Assembly: GCF_900198605.1 (NCBI RefSeq)
Contig: NZ_FZPJ01000028.1
Coordinates: forward strand, 1 to 61,372
Source of the DNA: Helicobacter mesocricetorum
GTDB taxonomy: Bacteria; Campylobacterota; Campylobacteria; Campylobacterales; Helicobacteraceae
Length of the DNA: 61,372 bases
Direction: 5' to 3'
Part shown: one piece after another, positions 45,315-54,595 of the stretch
Numbering within the stretch: position 1 is the stretch's first letter
Layout: every line of letters begins with the position of its first letter
Notes under the pieces: model-generated
The model's input: only the letters and a program-made list of their open reading frames with translations
Databases searched by the model: none
Told to the model about the DNA's origin: nothing
Program-made: the position numbers and the translations under genes

Positions 45315-46199
45315 ATGGCGACAATTAGTGTATTTGGAGGTGGTGCTTGGGGGAGAGCTTTAGCTTCTGCTTTTAGGCACACAAATGAAACCTTTATCAT
45401 TTCAAGAAGAAACCTTAATCTCCCCTACCAAATCACCCAAGAGGAGGCACAAAAAAGTGATTTTTTTATCATTGCAATATCCTCTAATGCTCTTCCCTCT
45501 TGGCTTAGCACCTCTCCTCTACCCAAAGATTCTAAAATTTTAGTCGCATCCAAGGGTATCACCAATGGGCTATTTGTGAGTAATATTTTTGAAAAGTTTT
45601 ACAAACAAGCAAAACGAAGTTTTTTAGCAGGACCTAGTTTTGCCAAAGAAGTGTTAAATGGCTTACCCTGTGCGCTTAATATCCACTCCCACAAATTAGA
45701 ATACGCAGAAGAATGGCTACCTTTATTCCCACACTTTATCAAACCTTATGTTAATGATGATGTAATTGGTGGAGAGATTTCTGGAGCTTATAAAAATGTT
45801 ATTGCTATTGCTAGCGGGATTTGTGAAGGCTTAAAGCTTGGTAATAACGCAAAGGCTTCATTAATAGCTAGAGGATTGATAGAAATGTCTCGCTTTGGGC
45901 AATTCTTTGGAGCTAAAGAAGAAACTTTCTTAGGATTATCAGGTGCTGGAGATTTATTTCTAACCTCCAATTCTACATTATCAAGAAACTTTCGTGTAGG
46001 TCTTGGACTATCGCAAGGTAAATCTTTAGAAACCATCTTGGAGGAAATTCAAGAGACAGCAGAGGGTATCCACACTGCTAAAGAGATTTATTCCTTAGCC
46101 CAAAAACACAATATTTATGTGCCTATCGCCAAAGAAGTTGTTTTAATCATACAAGGAAAAAACCCCAAAGAAAGCCTCTTAACATTAATGAATCGTTAG
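45315..46199 (+). CDS. gpsA: Glycerol-3-phosphate dehydrogenase (NAD(P)+)
   Basis: This 294-residue enzyme makes sn-glycerol-3-phosphate for phospholipids. It begins with a Rossmann motif (SVFGGGAWGRALASAF). The catalytic lysine region is GAYKNVIAIASGICEG, and LGLSGAGDLFLT is a family signature. AAGGACA precedes the ATG. It converges on the NarX-like sensor gene. Confidence 0.96.
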   Translation: MATISVFGGGAWGRALASAFRHTNETFIISRRNLNLPYQITQEEAQKSDFFIIAISSNALPSWLSTSPLPKDSKILVASKGITNGLFVSNIFEKFYKQAKRSFLAGPSFAKEVLNGLPCALNIHSHKLEYAEEWLPLFPHFIKPYVNDDVIGGEISGAYKNVIAIASGICEGLKLGNNAKASLIARGLIEMSRFGQFFGAKEETFLGLSGAGDLFLTSNSTLSRNFRVGLGLSQGKSLETILEEIQETAEGIHTAKEIYSLAQKHNIYVPIAKEVVLIIQGKNPKESLLTLMNR

Positions 46200-46201
46200 A
46201 G

Positions 46202-47545
46202 CTAAAACTTCTCTACAAGTTTAATTTCTTTTAAAATCTTATGCAGTTTCTCCAATAATCGTGCAGCTACAATCAGTTGCTCACTAGATTGAGTAGCAAT
46301 ATCTTCACTTAAATTAATAGCTTTTAGGATGCTTTTTTTCTTAGCTTCACTTAAAGCTGTCATTTCTAATTTTGCTAAAATCTCTTCACTAATGTTCGCC
46401 ACTTCTTCACTAATAGCCTCACTTAACTCCCTTGCGCGTTTGGAAGTTTCTTTGGTAATATCAATTTTATGCAAAAACTTTGAAAGGTTTTGAGACGCTA
46501 AAGACAATTCGCTCTCACCCTCTAATTCAATCATAGTTGCCAAATTTTCTTGGGCTTCAGCTTGAGCTAGAATCTGTGTTTTTCTAACAAATTTTTTCAG
46601 TTGGGTATTAATACTTAAAACATTTTTTATAGCATATAGGGCTAAAAAGCATAAAATAAAAGCTGCCACATATTGAAACTTTTCTAAGTAAGAGCGAGAA
46701 TGTATAGAAATATCGGCATATAAATTCACCACCCAATCCAACTCATTTAAAATCTCTGTGTTATTATCTGCAATGCTTTTTAAGTCTTCTACAATCTTTT
46801 CTTGTTTGGCTAAAATCTCCTGTATATGCTGCTTATAAATTTGCCAGAACTCATAAGTCTCTTTAATGTTTTGAAAAAGCTTAGGAGATTGCTTAAAAGC
46901 TAGATTATGATAAAACTCCACTAATGTGTGGTCATATTTCTGATAACTTTCTTTAAACTCATCATAAGATACAAGATCCCACCAATTAGCATAATGTATT
47001 AAAAAGTAAGCCATTCTTTGAATAAGCATTCTTTGATTACCAGCAACATCTATAAGCACCGGAGATACTTTAGTTTGCACCATTTCTTTAACAATATCAT
47101 CTGATAATTTCAATATTTTTGAATAATTAGCCTCTAAAAAATGTTTATTATCATAAAGCTCATTTGATAAGGTTTTAAAGTCCTCTATGGAGCTTCTAAA
47201 ATGCACCCATTTAGCAAAAATAGAATCCAATTGTCGGCTTATAATGGCTCTGTTTGGGGGTTTAAGATTCTTCTCTTTATCGCCAAAGCGCAAAATATTA
47301 AGATTAGCTTCAAATTCCTTTAAAGCAACATTTAAATGCGTAAAGTCATTGCTATTTTGGGAGTTTATCATAAACACTTCTTTGGCAATTTTTTGCGTAA
47401 GCATTCTCTCTTGTCCGGCTATGTTAATCAAATAACCATCATTAAGACTTCTTTGATTAATAAATACAACAGAAACAATCATAACGCCCACAAAAACTGC
47501 AGTAAGTATGCCAATTACAATAAGGCGCGTCGTAATTTTTGTCAT
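46202..47545 (-). CDS. NarX/PilJ-like membrane sensor without a kinase domain
   Basis: This 447-residue protein has a membrane helix at about 7-29 and a periplasmic helical region with two type-IV-pili/NarX P-box motifs (LINIAGQERMLTQKIAKE and LIDVAGNQRMLIQRMAYF), the signature of nitrate-sensing domains. A second helix (AAFILCFLALYAIKNVL) follows, then about 130 residues of cytoplasmic coiled coil. No histidine-kinase HATPase and no chemoreceptor hairpin tip are present. The start overlaps the stop of the upstream Crp-family gene (ATGA), suggesting they form one signalling unit. Confidence 0.8.
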   Translation of the reverse strand: MTKITTRLIVIGILTAVFVGVMIVSVVFINQRSLNDGYLINIAGQERMLTQKIAKEVFMINSQNSNDFTHLNVALKEFEANLNILRFGDKEKNLKPPNRAIISRQLDSIFAKWVHFRSSIEDFKTLSNELYDNKHFLEANYSKILKLSDDIVKEMVQTKVSPVLIDVAGNQRMLIQRMAYFLIHYANWWDLVSYDEFKESYQKYDHTLVEFYHNLAFKQSPKLFQNIKETYEFWQIYKQHIQEILAKQEKIVEDLKSIADNNTEILNELDWVVNLYADISIHSRSYLEKFQYVAAFILCFLALYAIKNVLSINTQLKKFVRKTQILAQAEAQENLATMIELEGESELSLASQNLSKFLHKIDITKETSKRARELSEAISEEVANISEEILAKLEMTALSEAKKKSILKAINLSEDIATQSSEQLIVAARLLEKLHKILKEIKLVEKF

Positions 47546-48192
47546 TTTGCATCCTGTTTAAAAATCATTTGGAGTTTATCCTCATCTAAGACTTCAATTT
47601 TCCCTATTTTATTGGTTCTTATAATTCCTTCACGATGAAGTTTTTTAAGGATTCGCGAGAGGGTTTCTGGCTGGATATTTAAAAAAGCTGCATTTTCATT
47701 CTTTTTGTGGATATTAAAATCTCTTAAATGAAACTTTAACACATAGGCGATTTTAGCTGTGCTATCAAAGACTAATTCCCTTTGAATAAGCTCTTCATAT
47801 AAAGCCATCTTTTTTAATAATTCCTTGAAGAAAACTTGTAAGATTTTTGGATAAGCCTCTAAAAGAAGATTAAATTTTTCCGCATCAAAACAAGCAACAA
47901 GAGAGGATGTTTTGCATTCTGCATTAGCAAAGGATTTTGCATCAAAACCTTGCTTATAATCAATCAAAAATCCTTGCTTTAAAAACCCTAAAAAAACCTC
48001 CCCATCAAAACGATTAACCTTATAAAGCTTAACCTCACCTTGCAATAAAAAATAAAGAGAGGAGATTTTCTCCTCTTCATAAACAATCAATTCTCCTTTT
48101 TGGTATTTTTTAAGCCACACAATCTCCTTTAAGGCTAGAATCTCTTCCTTAGATAGAGAGCAAAAAGGATAAAAACTCTCTAAAGCTTCCAA
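47542..48192 (-). CDS. Crp/Fnr-family transcription regulator
   Basis: The 216-residue product has an N-terminal cyclic-nucleotide-binding-like barrel (KYQKGELIVYEEEKISSLYFLL, LLQGEVKLYK) and a C-terminal winged helix with recognition motif (PETLSRILKKLHREGII). There are no N-terminal Fe-S cysteines of the FNR type, so it is probably not an oxygen-sensing FNR. The start is TTG at 48192 with GGAG 8 bases ahead. It overlaps the genes on both sides. Given the NarX-like partner, nitrate/nitrosative control is a reasonable guess. Confidence 0.85.
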   Translation of the reverse strand: MEALESFYPFCSLSKEEILALKEIVWLKKYQKGELIVYEEEKISSLYFLLQGEVKLYKVNRFDGEVFLGFLKQGFLIDYKQGFDAKSFANAECKTSSLVACFDAEKFNLLLEAYPKILQVFFKELLKKMALYEELIQRELVFDSTAKIAYVLKFHLRDFNIHKKNENAAFLNIQPETLSRILKKLHREGIIRTNKIGKIEVLDEDKLQMIFKQDAK

Positions 48193-48548
48193 AAAATTAC
48201 TCCATCAATACCTTGTTTTGCAGCCTCTTTTATCTCCTCATCTTTGGTAATGACTAGCAAAATTTTGGAATCAAAGAGATAAGTTTCTGCTAAATGCTGC
48301 AAATCTTTTGCCATCTCTAAATCCCTAGCCATTAAAAACTTTACCCCTAAATTGACTAATAACAAAGCCTTTGTAATATCAGTTATTATAGAAGCATATT
48401 CCACACCAGATTCCAAACAAAATTTTGCCAACTCTAAATTTTCTTCCAATACCAAAAAATCTGTGGGTAGAGAATTTTGAATATCCTCTTTACTCTCTAT
48501 TAAAACAATCTCTAAGGGCTTAATAAGAAAATGGTTTAAAATTAACAT
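48180..48548 (-). CDS. Conserved epsilonproteobacterial protein after rsmG
   Basis: The protein has 122 residues from the ATG at 48548, which overlaps the previous stop (TAATG) with AAGGA 6 bases upstream. It is alpha/beta with regular strands (EIVLIES, DFLVLEEN, SKILLVITK) and ends AAKQGIDGVIFWKL, like the last strand-helix of a TIM-like or Rossmann-like fold. I do not know its function. A similar small gene follows rsmG in H. pylori as far as I recall. Confidence 0.65.
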   Translation of the reverse strand: MLILNHFLIKPLEIVLIESKEDIQNSLPTDFLVLEENLELAKFCLESGVEYASIITDITKALLLVNLGVKFLMARDLEMAKDLQHLAETYLFDSKILLVITKDEEIKEAAKQGIDGVIFWKL

Positions 48549-48748
48549 TATTTTCCTTTGCAACATTCTTTGGAGCAGTAATATTTACCATCTTGAATAA
48601 TAGCTTCTTTGTTAGAAACATAAATCCCACATTTTTCGCACTCAATCATAATTTCTTCTTGCTTTTTTGGTGTTTCTTTTCTAGGAGATTTTCGGATAAA
48701 AAAATAATAAACACCCATAATTAAAACTATGACTATTAACCATTGCAT
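48548..48748 (-). CDS. PP0621-like small membrane protein with a zinc ribbon
   Basis: This 66-residue protein has an N-terminal membrane helix (WLIVIVLIMGVYYFFI), a basic linker, and a zinc-binding domain with Cys-x2-Cys (IECEKCGIYVS) and a later CSKECC. The pattern fits the PP0621 family of MYG1/TRASH-like small proteins. The ribbon should be cytoplasmic. Overlaps with rsmG (13 bases) and the next gene show a coupled operon. Confidence 0.8.
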   Translation of the reverse strand: MQWLIVIVLIMGVYYFFIRKSPRKETPKKQEEIMIECEKCGIYVSNKEAIIQDGKYYCSKECCKGK

Positions 48749-49314
48749 AATGCCTCTCCTTTAAATACAAGATAATGCCTTAAACCTCTTTTGTATTGTT
48801 GAACTTCCAAAGACGCAATCATTTCACTTTGGACACTACTTCCCTTATAAAGCAATACCAAAGTCTCCTTATGCATTAAATGCCTCACCTTTTTTAAAAA
48901 GGAAGGAAGCTCAAAGGTCGCCCTAGAAGTTATGAAGTCTATTTTTTTATGATACTTAACACTCTCTACCCTTTGACGCAAAACTTCAAAATTCTCTAAG
49001 GCTAATTGCGCTTTTAAATTTTGTAAAAAGGCAGCCTTTTTGGCATTAGGCTCACACAAAACCACAGGAATTTGCAGGGCAATTCCAAGAGGAACTGCAG
49101 GAAAGCCATTTCCACTTCCTACATCAAAAAGTATTTTTTTTTCTTGTAAATTGAGTGCTTGTAGGCTTAAAGGATACAAAGAATCTTCTATATTTTTTAA
49201 AATCTCCTTAGAATCCTTAGCCCCACTTAAATTATGAATCTTATTCCATTTATGCAAAAACTCCCTATAAGATTCTAACTTTTGTAACATCTCTAAAGAT
49301 AATTCCAAGCTCAT
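48736..49314 (-). CDS. rsmG: 16S rRNA m7G527 methyltransferase
   Basis: This 192-residue GidB/RsmG enzyme shows the AdoMet motif LFDVGSGNGFPAVPLGIAL and the IDFITSRATFELPSFL segment. It methylates G527 of 16S rRNA. It overlaps queA by 4 bases. It is complete. Confidence 0.95.
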   Translation of the reverse strand: MSLELSLEMLQKLESYREFLHKWNKIHNLSGAKDSKEILKNIEDSLYPLSLQALNLQEKKILFDVGSGNGFPAVPLGIALQIPVVLCEPNAKKAAFLQNLKAQLALENFEVLRQRVESVKYHKKIDFITSRATFELPSFLKKVRHLMHKETLVLLYKGSSVQSEMIASLEVQQYKRGLRHYLVFKGEALCNG

Positions 49315-50360
49315 AAGATTAACATTCCATCTCCATAAGAATAGAAGCGATACTGCTTTTTAATAGCCTCTTTGTAAATCCTCTGCATCTCTTCTAAGCC
49401 CACAAAAGAAGCCACAAGCATCAAAAGGGTGGTTTTAGGCAAATGAAAGTTGGTTAGAATTGCTTGGGTTAAAATAGGCTTATTAAGTAAGTGCAAAAAT
49501 AAATCACATTCGCCACACATATATCCTGTTCTAGCGAAATATTCTACAACCCTTGTAGCAGTCGTGCCAATAGCTGTAATATGGGTAGCCTTAGAGATTT
49601 TTTGCTGACTTTCTTGAGAGAGATAAAAAGATTCTTTATGGATTTTATGCTCTAAAATATTATCAACACTCACACCCATAAAAGTTCCAGCCCCTATGTG
49701 CAAGGTTACATAAGCATAGTTAAATGTTTGGGTTAAAGCCTCAAAAGATTCTTGGCTAAAATGCAAAGAAGCCGTTGGAGCTGCAATAGCTCCCAAATGT
49801 CTAGCAAAAACCGCATTATAGTCCTCCCTATCTTGCTCTTTGGTTTCTCTTTTGATATAAGGAGGCAGAGGAATAACCCCATACTGCTCTAAAAAGGCAA
49901 AAAACTTTTCTTTTGTTAAAGGGTTAAAAACATTATCTATCACTTCAAAAAACTTCACCTCTTTAAACCCCATTCCCCTATCTTTTATAATCTCTGCTAC
50001 AATGCCTCCTGCAAAAGCAATCCTTGCCCCCTCTTTAAGTCTTCCCTTGCATTGCAATAAATAAGAATATTCTAACTCCTTATGAAAGAGGGCTTCAATC
50101 TTTGCTCCCTTGCCCATTTTAGAATCTTTTAGTATCTTTCTTCCATAGAATCTAGCAGGAATGACTTTTGTATCATTAAAAACTAAGAGTGTATCCTTAG
50201 GTAAAAAACTAGCAAAATTCCAAAAATCGCTATGAATAATGCTTTTATCTCTGCGGTTATAAACCAAAAGCCTAGCACTTTCTTTAGGAATTGCAGGATA
50301 TTTAGCGATAAGCTCTTTGGGCAATGTATAATCATAACTTTGCAAAGATAACACATCCAT
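49311..50360 (-). CDS. queA: S-adenosylmethionine:tRNA ribosyltransferase-isomerase
   Basis: This 349-residue enzyme transfers ribosyl from AdoMet to preQ1-tRNA, forming epoxyqueuosine. Signatures are YDYTLPKELIAKYP, LLVFNDTKVIPARFYG and ITAIGTTATRVVE. The ATG at 50360 is used as the start; AAGG lies 8 bases upstream. A longer in-frame start at 50411 would overlap tatC and precede the conserved N-terminus by 17 residues. Confidence 0.96.
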   Translation of the reverse strand: MDVLSLQSYDYTLPKELIAKYPAIPKESARLLVYNRRDKSIIHSDFWNFASFLPKDTLLVFNDTKVIPARFYGRKILKDSKMGKGAKIEALFHKELEYSYLLQCKGRLKEGARIAFAGGIVAEIIKDRGMGFKEVKFFEVIDNVFNPLTKEKFFAFLEQYGVIPLPPYIKRETKEQDREDYNAVFARHLGAIAAPTASLHFSQESFEALTQTFNYAYVTLHIGAGTFMGVSVDNILEHKIHKESFYLSQESQQKISKATHITAIGTTATRVVEYFARTGYMCGECDLFLHLLNKPILTQAILTNFHLPKTTLLMLVASFVGLEEMQRIYKEAIKKQYRFYSYGDGMLIL

Positions 50361-50370
50361 TACATTAACC

Positions 50371-51096
50371 TTATTCTTGAGTTTCCTTATAAGGATTAAT
50401 AATTTTTGCAATCAATATAGATAACCCATAAAGTAAAGTTAGAGGAACCGCCATTAAAAATTGGGAGAGTATATCAGGAGGCGTTAGAATCGCCGCTAAA
50501 ACAAAGATAAAAACAATGGCATACTTAAAATACTCCTTTAAGGTTCTATCAGTAACTAGTCCAATTTTTGCCAAAAAGAAAGTTATGATAGGAAGCTCAA
50601 AAGAGATTCCAAAGCCCATCATAAGCTTAGCAAAAAAGCTCACATACTCCCCAATACTAGGCAATGCTGTAAAAAGCTGCGTCCCAAAGTTAATCAAATA
50701 AGCAAACCCAATGGGAAAAGCGACATAATAAGCAAACGCACAACCACATAAAAAGAAAAAAGTCCCAAAGACAACAAAAGGGGCTACCATTTTTTTCTCA
50801 TTTTCATAAAGACCCGGTGCTACAAATGCCCAAATTTGATAAAAGATAACCGGTAAAGCAAAAATAAAACCACTAAAAAAAGCCACCTTTATAGCCGTAA
50901 AAAAAGCTTCTCCTACTTGCGTGAAAATAACACTTTCTTGTCCATTAGGAAGTGATGCACTAAGAGGGGCTATCATCCATTCTAAAATAATTTCCCAAAA
51001 ATAAAAGGAAACGCCAAAAGTCAAAATTAAAGCAATGGTGATATTAATAAGACATTTACGCAAATCTTGTATATGAGGCTTTAAATCTTCAAGCAT
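50371..51096 (-). CDS. tatC: Twin-arginine translocase TatC
   Basis: This 241-residue protein has six predicted membrane helices. The family N-terminal segment HIQDLRKCLINITIAL and the FVAPGLYENEKKMVAPFV loop are present. TatC recognises RR signal peptides such as the one on PhoX here. No tatA or tatB is seen directly upstream. It heads the tatC-queA-rsmG operon. Confidence 0.96.
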   Translation of the reverse strand: MLEDLKPHIQDLRKCLINITIALILTFGVSFYFWEIILEWMIAPLSASLPNGQESVIFTQVGEAFFTAIKVAFFSGFIFALPVIFYQIWAFVAPGLYENEKKMVAPFVVFGTFFFLCGCAFAYYVAFPIGFAYLINFGTQLFTALPSIGEYVSFFAKLMMGFGISFELPIITFFLAKIGLVTDRTLKEYFKYAIVFIFVLAAILTPPDILSQFLMAVPLTLLYGLSILIAKIINPYKETQE

Positions 51097-51215
51097 TTTT
51101 GCTCCCTATTTTCCTTTAAAACTTAGTAAAAACAATTATAACGAACATTTAGCAATTACTACAGAAACTCTAAGGATAGAAGAATCCTAAAATTAGCGAT
51201 TAGACAACAATAAAT

Positions 51216-52295
51216 TCAAGCCTCTAGCTTTTTTAACTCCTTTTCTGTTGCTAAAACTTCTTGAATAAAAACATCAATAAGCTCGGATTCTTTATATTTT
51301 CCAACAATCTCACCCCTTTTGATAATCAACCCATCTCCACTGCCAAAAGCAATAGCTACATCAGCGTGTTTAGCCTCCCCTAAAGCATTCACGGCACAAC
51401 CCATAATAGAAAGTTGCATAGGTGTTTTTATGATTGGCATTCTTTGTTTAATCTCTTGAAGCAAAGGCACTAAATCCGCTTGCAATCTCCCACAAGTTGG
51501 GCAAGAAATATAAGTAATACCCTCTTTTTGTCTGCCACTATAACGCAAAATAGAACGCGCTACCTCAACTTCTTTTTCTAACTCTCCAGTAATAGAAACC
51601 CTCATCGTATCACCAATACCCTCCAACAAAAGACCTCCAAGAGCCATAGAGCTTTTTATCATAGAAGATTCTAAATCTCCCGCCTCTGTAACCCCCAAAT
51701 GAAAAGGATACTCCACAAGAGGACGAAGCATTCTATAAGCCTCTAAGGTTCTTTCTACATCACTTGCTTTAAGGGAAACCTTAAGGTTATTAAAACCAAA
51801 ATCCTCTAAAAGCTTAATATTATAAAGCGCAGATTCCACCATTCCCTTAGGAGTAGCGCCATATTTATTCTCAAAAACTTTCTCCAAACTCCCAGCATTT
51901 ACCCCTATTCTAATAGGTATATCCCGCTCTCTACAAGCATCCACAACCGCTTTTATTCTATCTTTTGAACCAATATTTCCGGGATTTATACGAATGCAAT
52001 CTACACTCTCTGCGGCAATAAGCGCAAATTTATAACGAAAATGAATATCGGCAACTAAAGGAAGAGAAATACAAGCCCTTAATTCCTTTAAGGCTTTAGC
52101 GTCTTCTTCATCACTCACTGCCACCCGAACAATATCGCAACCCGCAAACATTAAGCGATCTATCTGCTCTTTAGTCGCTTTTATATCAGCAGTCTTAGAG
52201 TAAGTCATACTTTGCACAGAAATAGGCGAATCTCCACCTATTTTAACCCCTCCAACTTGTATTTCTCTAGTAGGGTAACGATTAAAAGTTTGCAT
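51216..52295 (-). CDS. ispG: 4-hydroxy-3-methylbut-2-enyl-diphosphate synthase IspG
   Basis: This 359-residue [4Fe-4S] enzyme of the MEP isoprenoid pathway has cluster cysteines in [13 protein letters not shown] and [12 protein letters not shown]. The N-terminal barrel includes [13 protein letters not shown] and [10 protein letters not shown]. The start overlaps the upstream propeller-protein stop by 1 base. Nothing is missing. Confidence 0.96.
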   Translation of the reverse strand: MQTFNRYPTREIQVGGVKIGGDSPISVQSMTYSKTADIKATKEQIDRLMFAGCDIVRVAVSDEEDAKALKELRACISLPLVADIHFRYKFALIAAESVDCIRINPGNIGSKDRIKAVVDACRERDIPIRIGVNAGSLEKVFENKYGATPKGMVESALYNIKLLEDFGFNNLKVSLKASDVERTLEAYRMLRPLVEYPFHLGVTEAGDLESSMIKSSMALGGLLLEGIGDTMRVSITGELEKEVEVARSILRYSGRQKEGITYISCPTCGRLQADLVPLLQEIKQRMPIIKTPMQLSIMGCAVNALGEAKHADVAIAFGSGDGLIIKRGEIVGKYKESELIDVFIQEVLATEKELKKLEA

Positions 52296-54481
52296 TATTC
52301 ACTCATCCTATATTGTTCCTCATAAGATTGCAAAGGTGTATTATCAATACTAAGCAAAGAAATCGCAACTATTACCGTTAAATAACCCTTTGGGTTTCCA
52401 TCATCGGAGATACTCTCAAGCACATCTGTAAGCCCCAAACTTTCAGCCACTTGCTTTAACTCCTCATCTTTACCATAACGTTGAATATAATGCCTAAAAG
52501 TTTCCCTCCAATCAATATTTGGTCCCTCTTTCTCATCACTAGGAGCATGTAATTTAAACTCTGCTAAATACGCTATCTTCATTAATGAAGCAATTTTATC
52601 GCGAAAAGTCTCAATACCAAGATAATCACTTAAGGTGTGAAGCACTGATTCTCCATCTCCATTAACAGCAGATTCAAAAGCCACTTTAGCAACGCTTTTA
52701 AAATCACTATAAAGACTTTTACACTCTTGCAAAGAATACAATTCATAATTAGCCTCTATCATAGCAAAAGCTTCTATGAGTCTTCTTTCCTTGCAAAGCT
52801 CTGTGAAATGATTTTTATTTTCAATCGTTTTAATTTTTTCATTAGCAATATTTGTAAATGGAACCATAGAAGCAAGTAATTCACAAAGCTCTAAAGCCTT
52901 ATTATAATTCGCTTGATTTTCTAAGGCATTAATTCTTTGTAGTATCTGCTCACCTATATACAAGGCATTTTTATAAAGAGAAGTTTCTTTTAAAAAAATA
53001 AATTTTTCACAAATCTTGAAATAGGTTGCATAATTTCTTGCTTTATATTCTGCTTCAGCTTTTAAAAATTTATCCGTATTATTTAAAAGCATCGCAACAA
53101 TGTCTCTTTTGGGCTTAACATTGCTAAAAATTTTTAGCAAAGCTTGAGCCTTAGGGAAGTTTAATTTATGATCCGCAATAAGCAATTTCTTAGCTCCAGC
53201 AAAACATTTCTCCCACAGACTTTCTAGCTCCTCATAAGCCACCGTGTTTTTGATATAAGGATATTGTTGCGCTAATACATAAGCTCCCGCATAATTCTTT
53301 GCATCAATGTTATCCATAAATTTTGCGACCTTTTCCTTTTGTTGCCAATAATAATCAAATTCCTCTCTTTTCTTTCTATCATACATAAAAGGTTCTACAA
53401 GTTTGGTTGCTTCATCAATATTATCCTTAGCCAACAATTCAATAGCTCGTCCTAAAATCTCTTTCCACAATGTTTCAACTTTTGTGGTAAATTCTTCTAA
53501 GAGTTGTAAAAAAACATTTTTTTCTTGAATGATCTTAATAGCCGCTTTTAAGTCATTCTCCTCTAATGCCTTTAACATCTCTTCTTTTGCCTCATCTATA
53601 TTAACAATTTCAATCACCCCATCACTATACCCCACATAAAGGATATTGCCAGAAACGAACATAGAAGTAACACCCGTATGCTTTAAAACAACATTATCCA
53701 CTAAGGTATTAGAAGTAAGGCTCACGATGTGTAAAATATTATCTTTTCCTCCCACAAGAGCAAATTTCCCATTAGATAGCTTCCTAGCAATAGTAAGCCA
53801 ATACTTGCCTAAGAAATTTTCATTAATAATTTCTTTTTTTAAAATATCATAAATAATAGTCTTGCCATTCCTAGTAATACAGAAAATTTTCGTATCATTA
53901 TCATAAAATACCGCATCTTCAATCACAGAATCAAAATCTATATGAGCAATTTCCACATTCTTTAACAAATTAATAATAAAAGCACTTTTGTTAAAAGAAG
54001 CCGCAAATAATAGCATCTCATCATCACTAAAACTAAGGGAAGATGTCCCATCAGAAACAGGAGGGAAGCTAGTAAGTAATTGGCAATTCGCACCAAAATA
54101 CACCAATACCCTTCCATCTTCTCCTCCAACAGCAATATATCCATCTTTTGGAGAAAAGACTATATTAGAAATTGGTAATTTCTGCCAAGTTAAAGAAGTA
54201 ACGGGAGCAATATTTTTCCCTACTTTTAAAACAATGCCATCATTATTTTTAGCAAAACCAACGACTATCCTAGAGGTTTCATAAGAAATAGCAACGGCTT
54301 TACTAAAGTGATGGAGGGGTTCTAACTTTTTTGAAAGCTGTAAATATTTATCAATTACTTTATTCTCTAGCAAAAAGGTTGAAATACTATAAAAATTATC
54401 AATACAAAGAATAGAAGTTTTATTAGTAGAGATACCAAGAACACTACCAATAAGTTTTAACTTTTTGCTGATAGGGAACAT
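52295..54481 (-). CDS. Beta-propeller plus alpha-solenoid protein
   Basis: This 728-residue protein has no signal peptide or membrane helix. Residues about 1-300 have WD40/YVTN-like repeats with strand patterns such as [33 protein letters not shown] and [16 protein letters not shown]. Residues about 305-680 are helical pairs with repeat character ([48 protein letters not shown]). Propeller-solenoid order is the protocoatomer-like arrangement. I do not know a function. It is co-transcribed with ispG. Confidence 0.75.
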   Translation of the reverse strand: MFPISKKLKLIGSVLGISTNKTSILCIDNFYSISTFLLENKVIDKYLQLSKKLEPLHHFSKAVAISYETSRIVVGFAKNNDGIVLKVGKNIAPVTSLTWQKLPISNIVFSPKDGYIAVGGEDGRVLVYFGANCQLLTSFPPVSDGTSSLSFSDDEMLLFAASFNKSAFIINLLKNVEIAHIDFDSVIEDAVFYDNDTKIFCITRNGKTIIYDILKKEIINENFLGKYWLTIARKLSNGKFALVGGKDNILHIVSLTSNTLVDNVVLKHTGVTSMFVSGNILYVGYSDGVIEIVNIDEAKEEMLKALEENDLKAAIKIIQEKNVFLQLLEEFTTKVETLWKEILGRAIELLAKDNIDEATKLVEPFMYDRKKREEFDYYWQQKEKVAKFMDNIDAKNYAGAYVLAQQYPYIKNTVAYEELESLWEKCFAGAKKLLIADHKLNFPKAQALLKIFSNVKPKRDIVAMLLNNTDKFLKAEAEYKARNYATYFKICEKFIFLKETSLYKNALYIGEQILQRINALENQANYNKALELCELLASMVPFTNIANEKIKTIENKNHFTELCKERRLIEAFAMIEANYELYSLQECKSLYSDFKSVAKVAFESAVNGDGESVLHTLSDYLGIETFRDKIASLMKIAYLAEFKLHAPSDEKEGPNIDWRETFRHYIQRYGKDEELKQVAESLGLTDVLESISDDGNPKGYLTVIVAISLLSIDNTPLQSYEEQYRMSE

Positions 54482-54595
54482 AAAAATTCCTTATTTTTTC
54501 AATTAAATATCGACAGGAATATTACTTCTTTTCTTGTAAAAAATATCTTAATAAAAAATATCAATAAGTTATAACTTAAACTAAAATAATACTCT

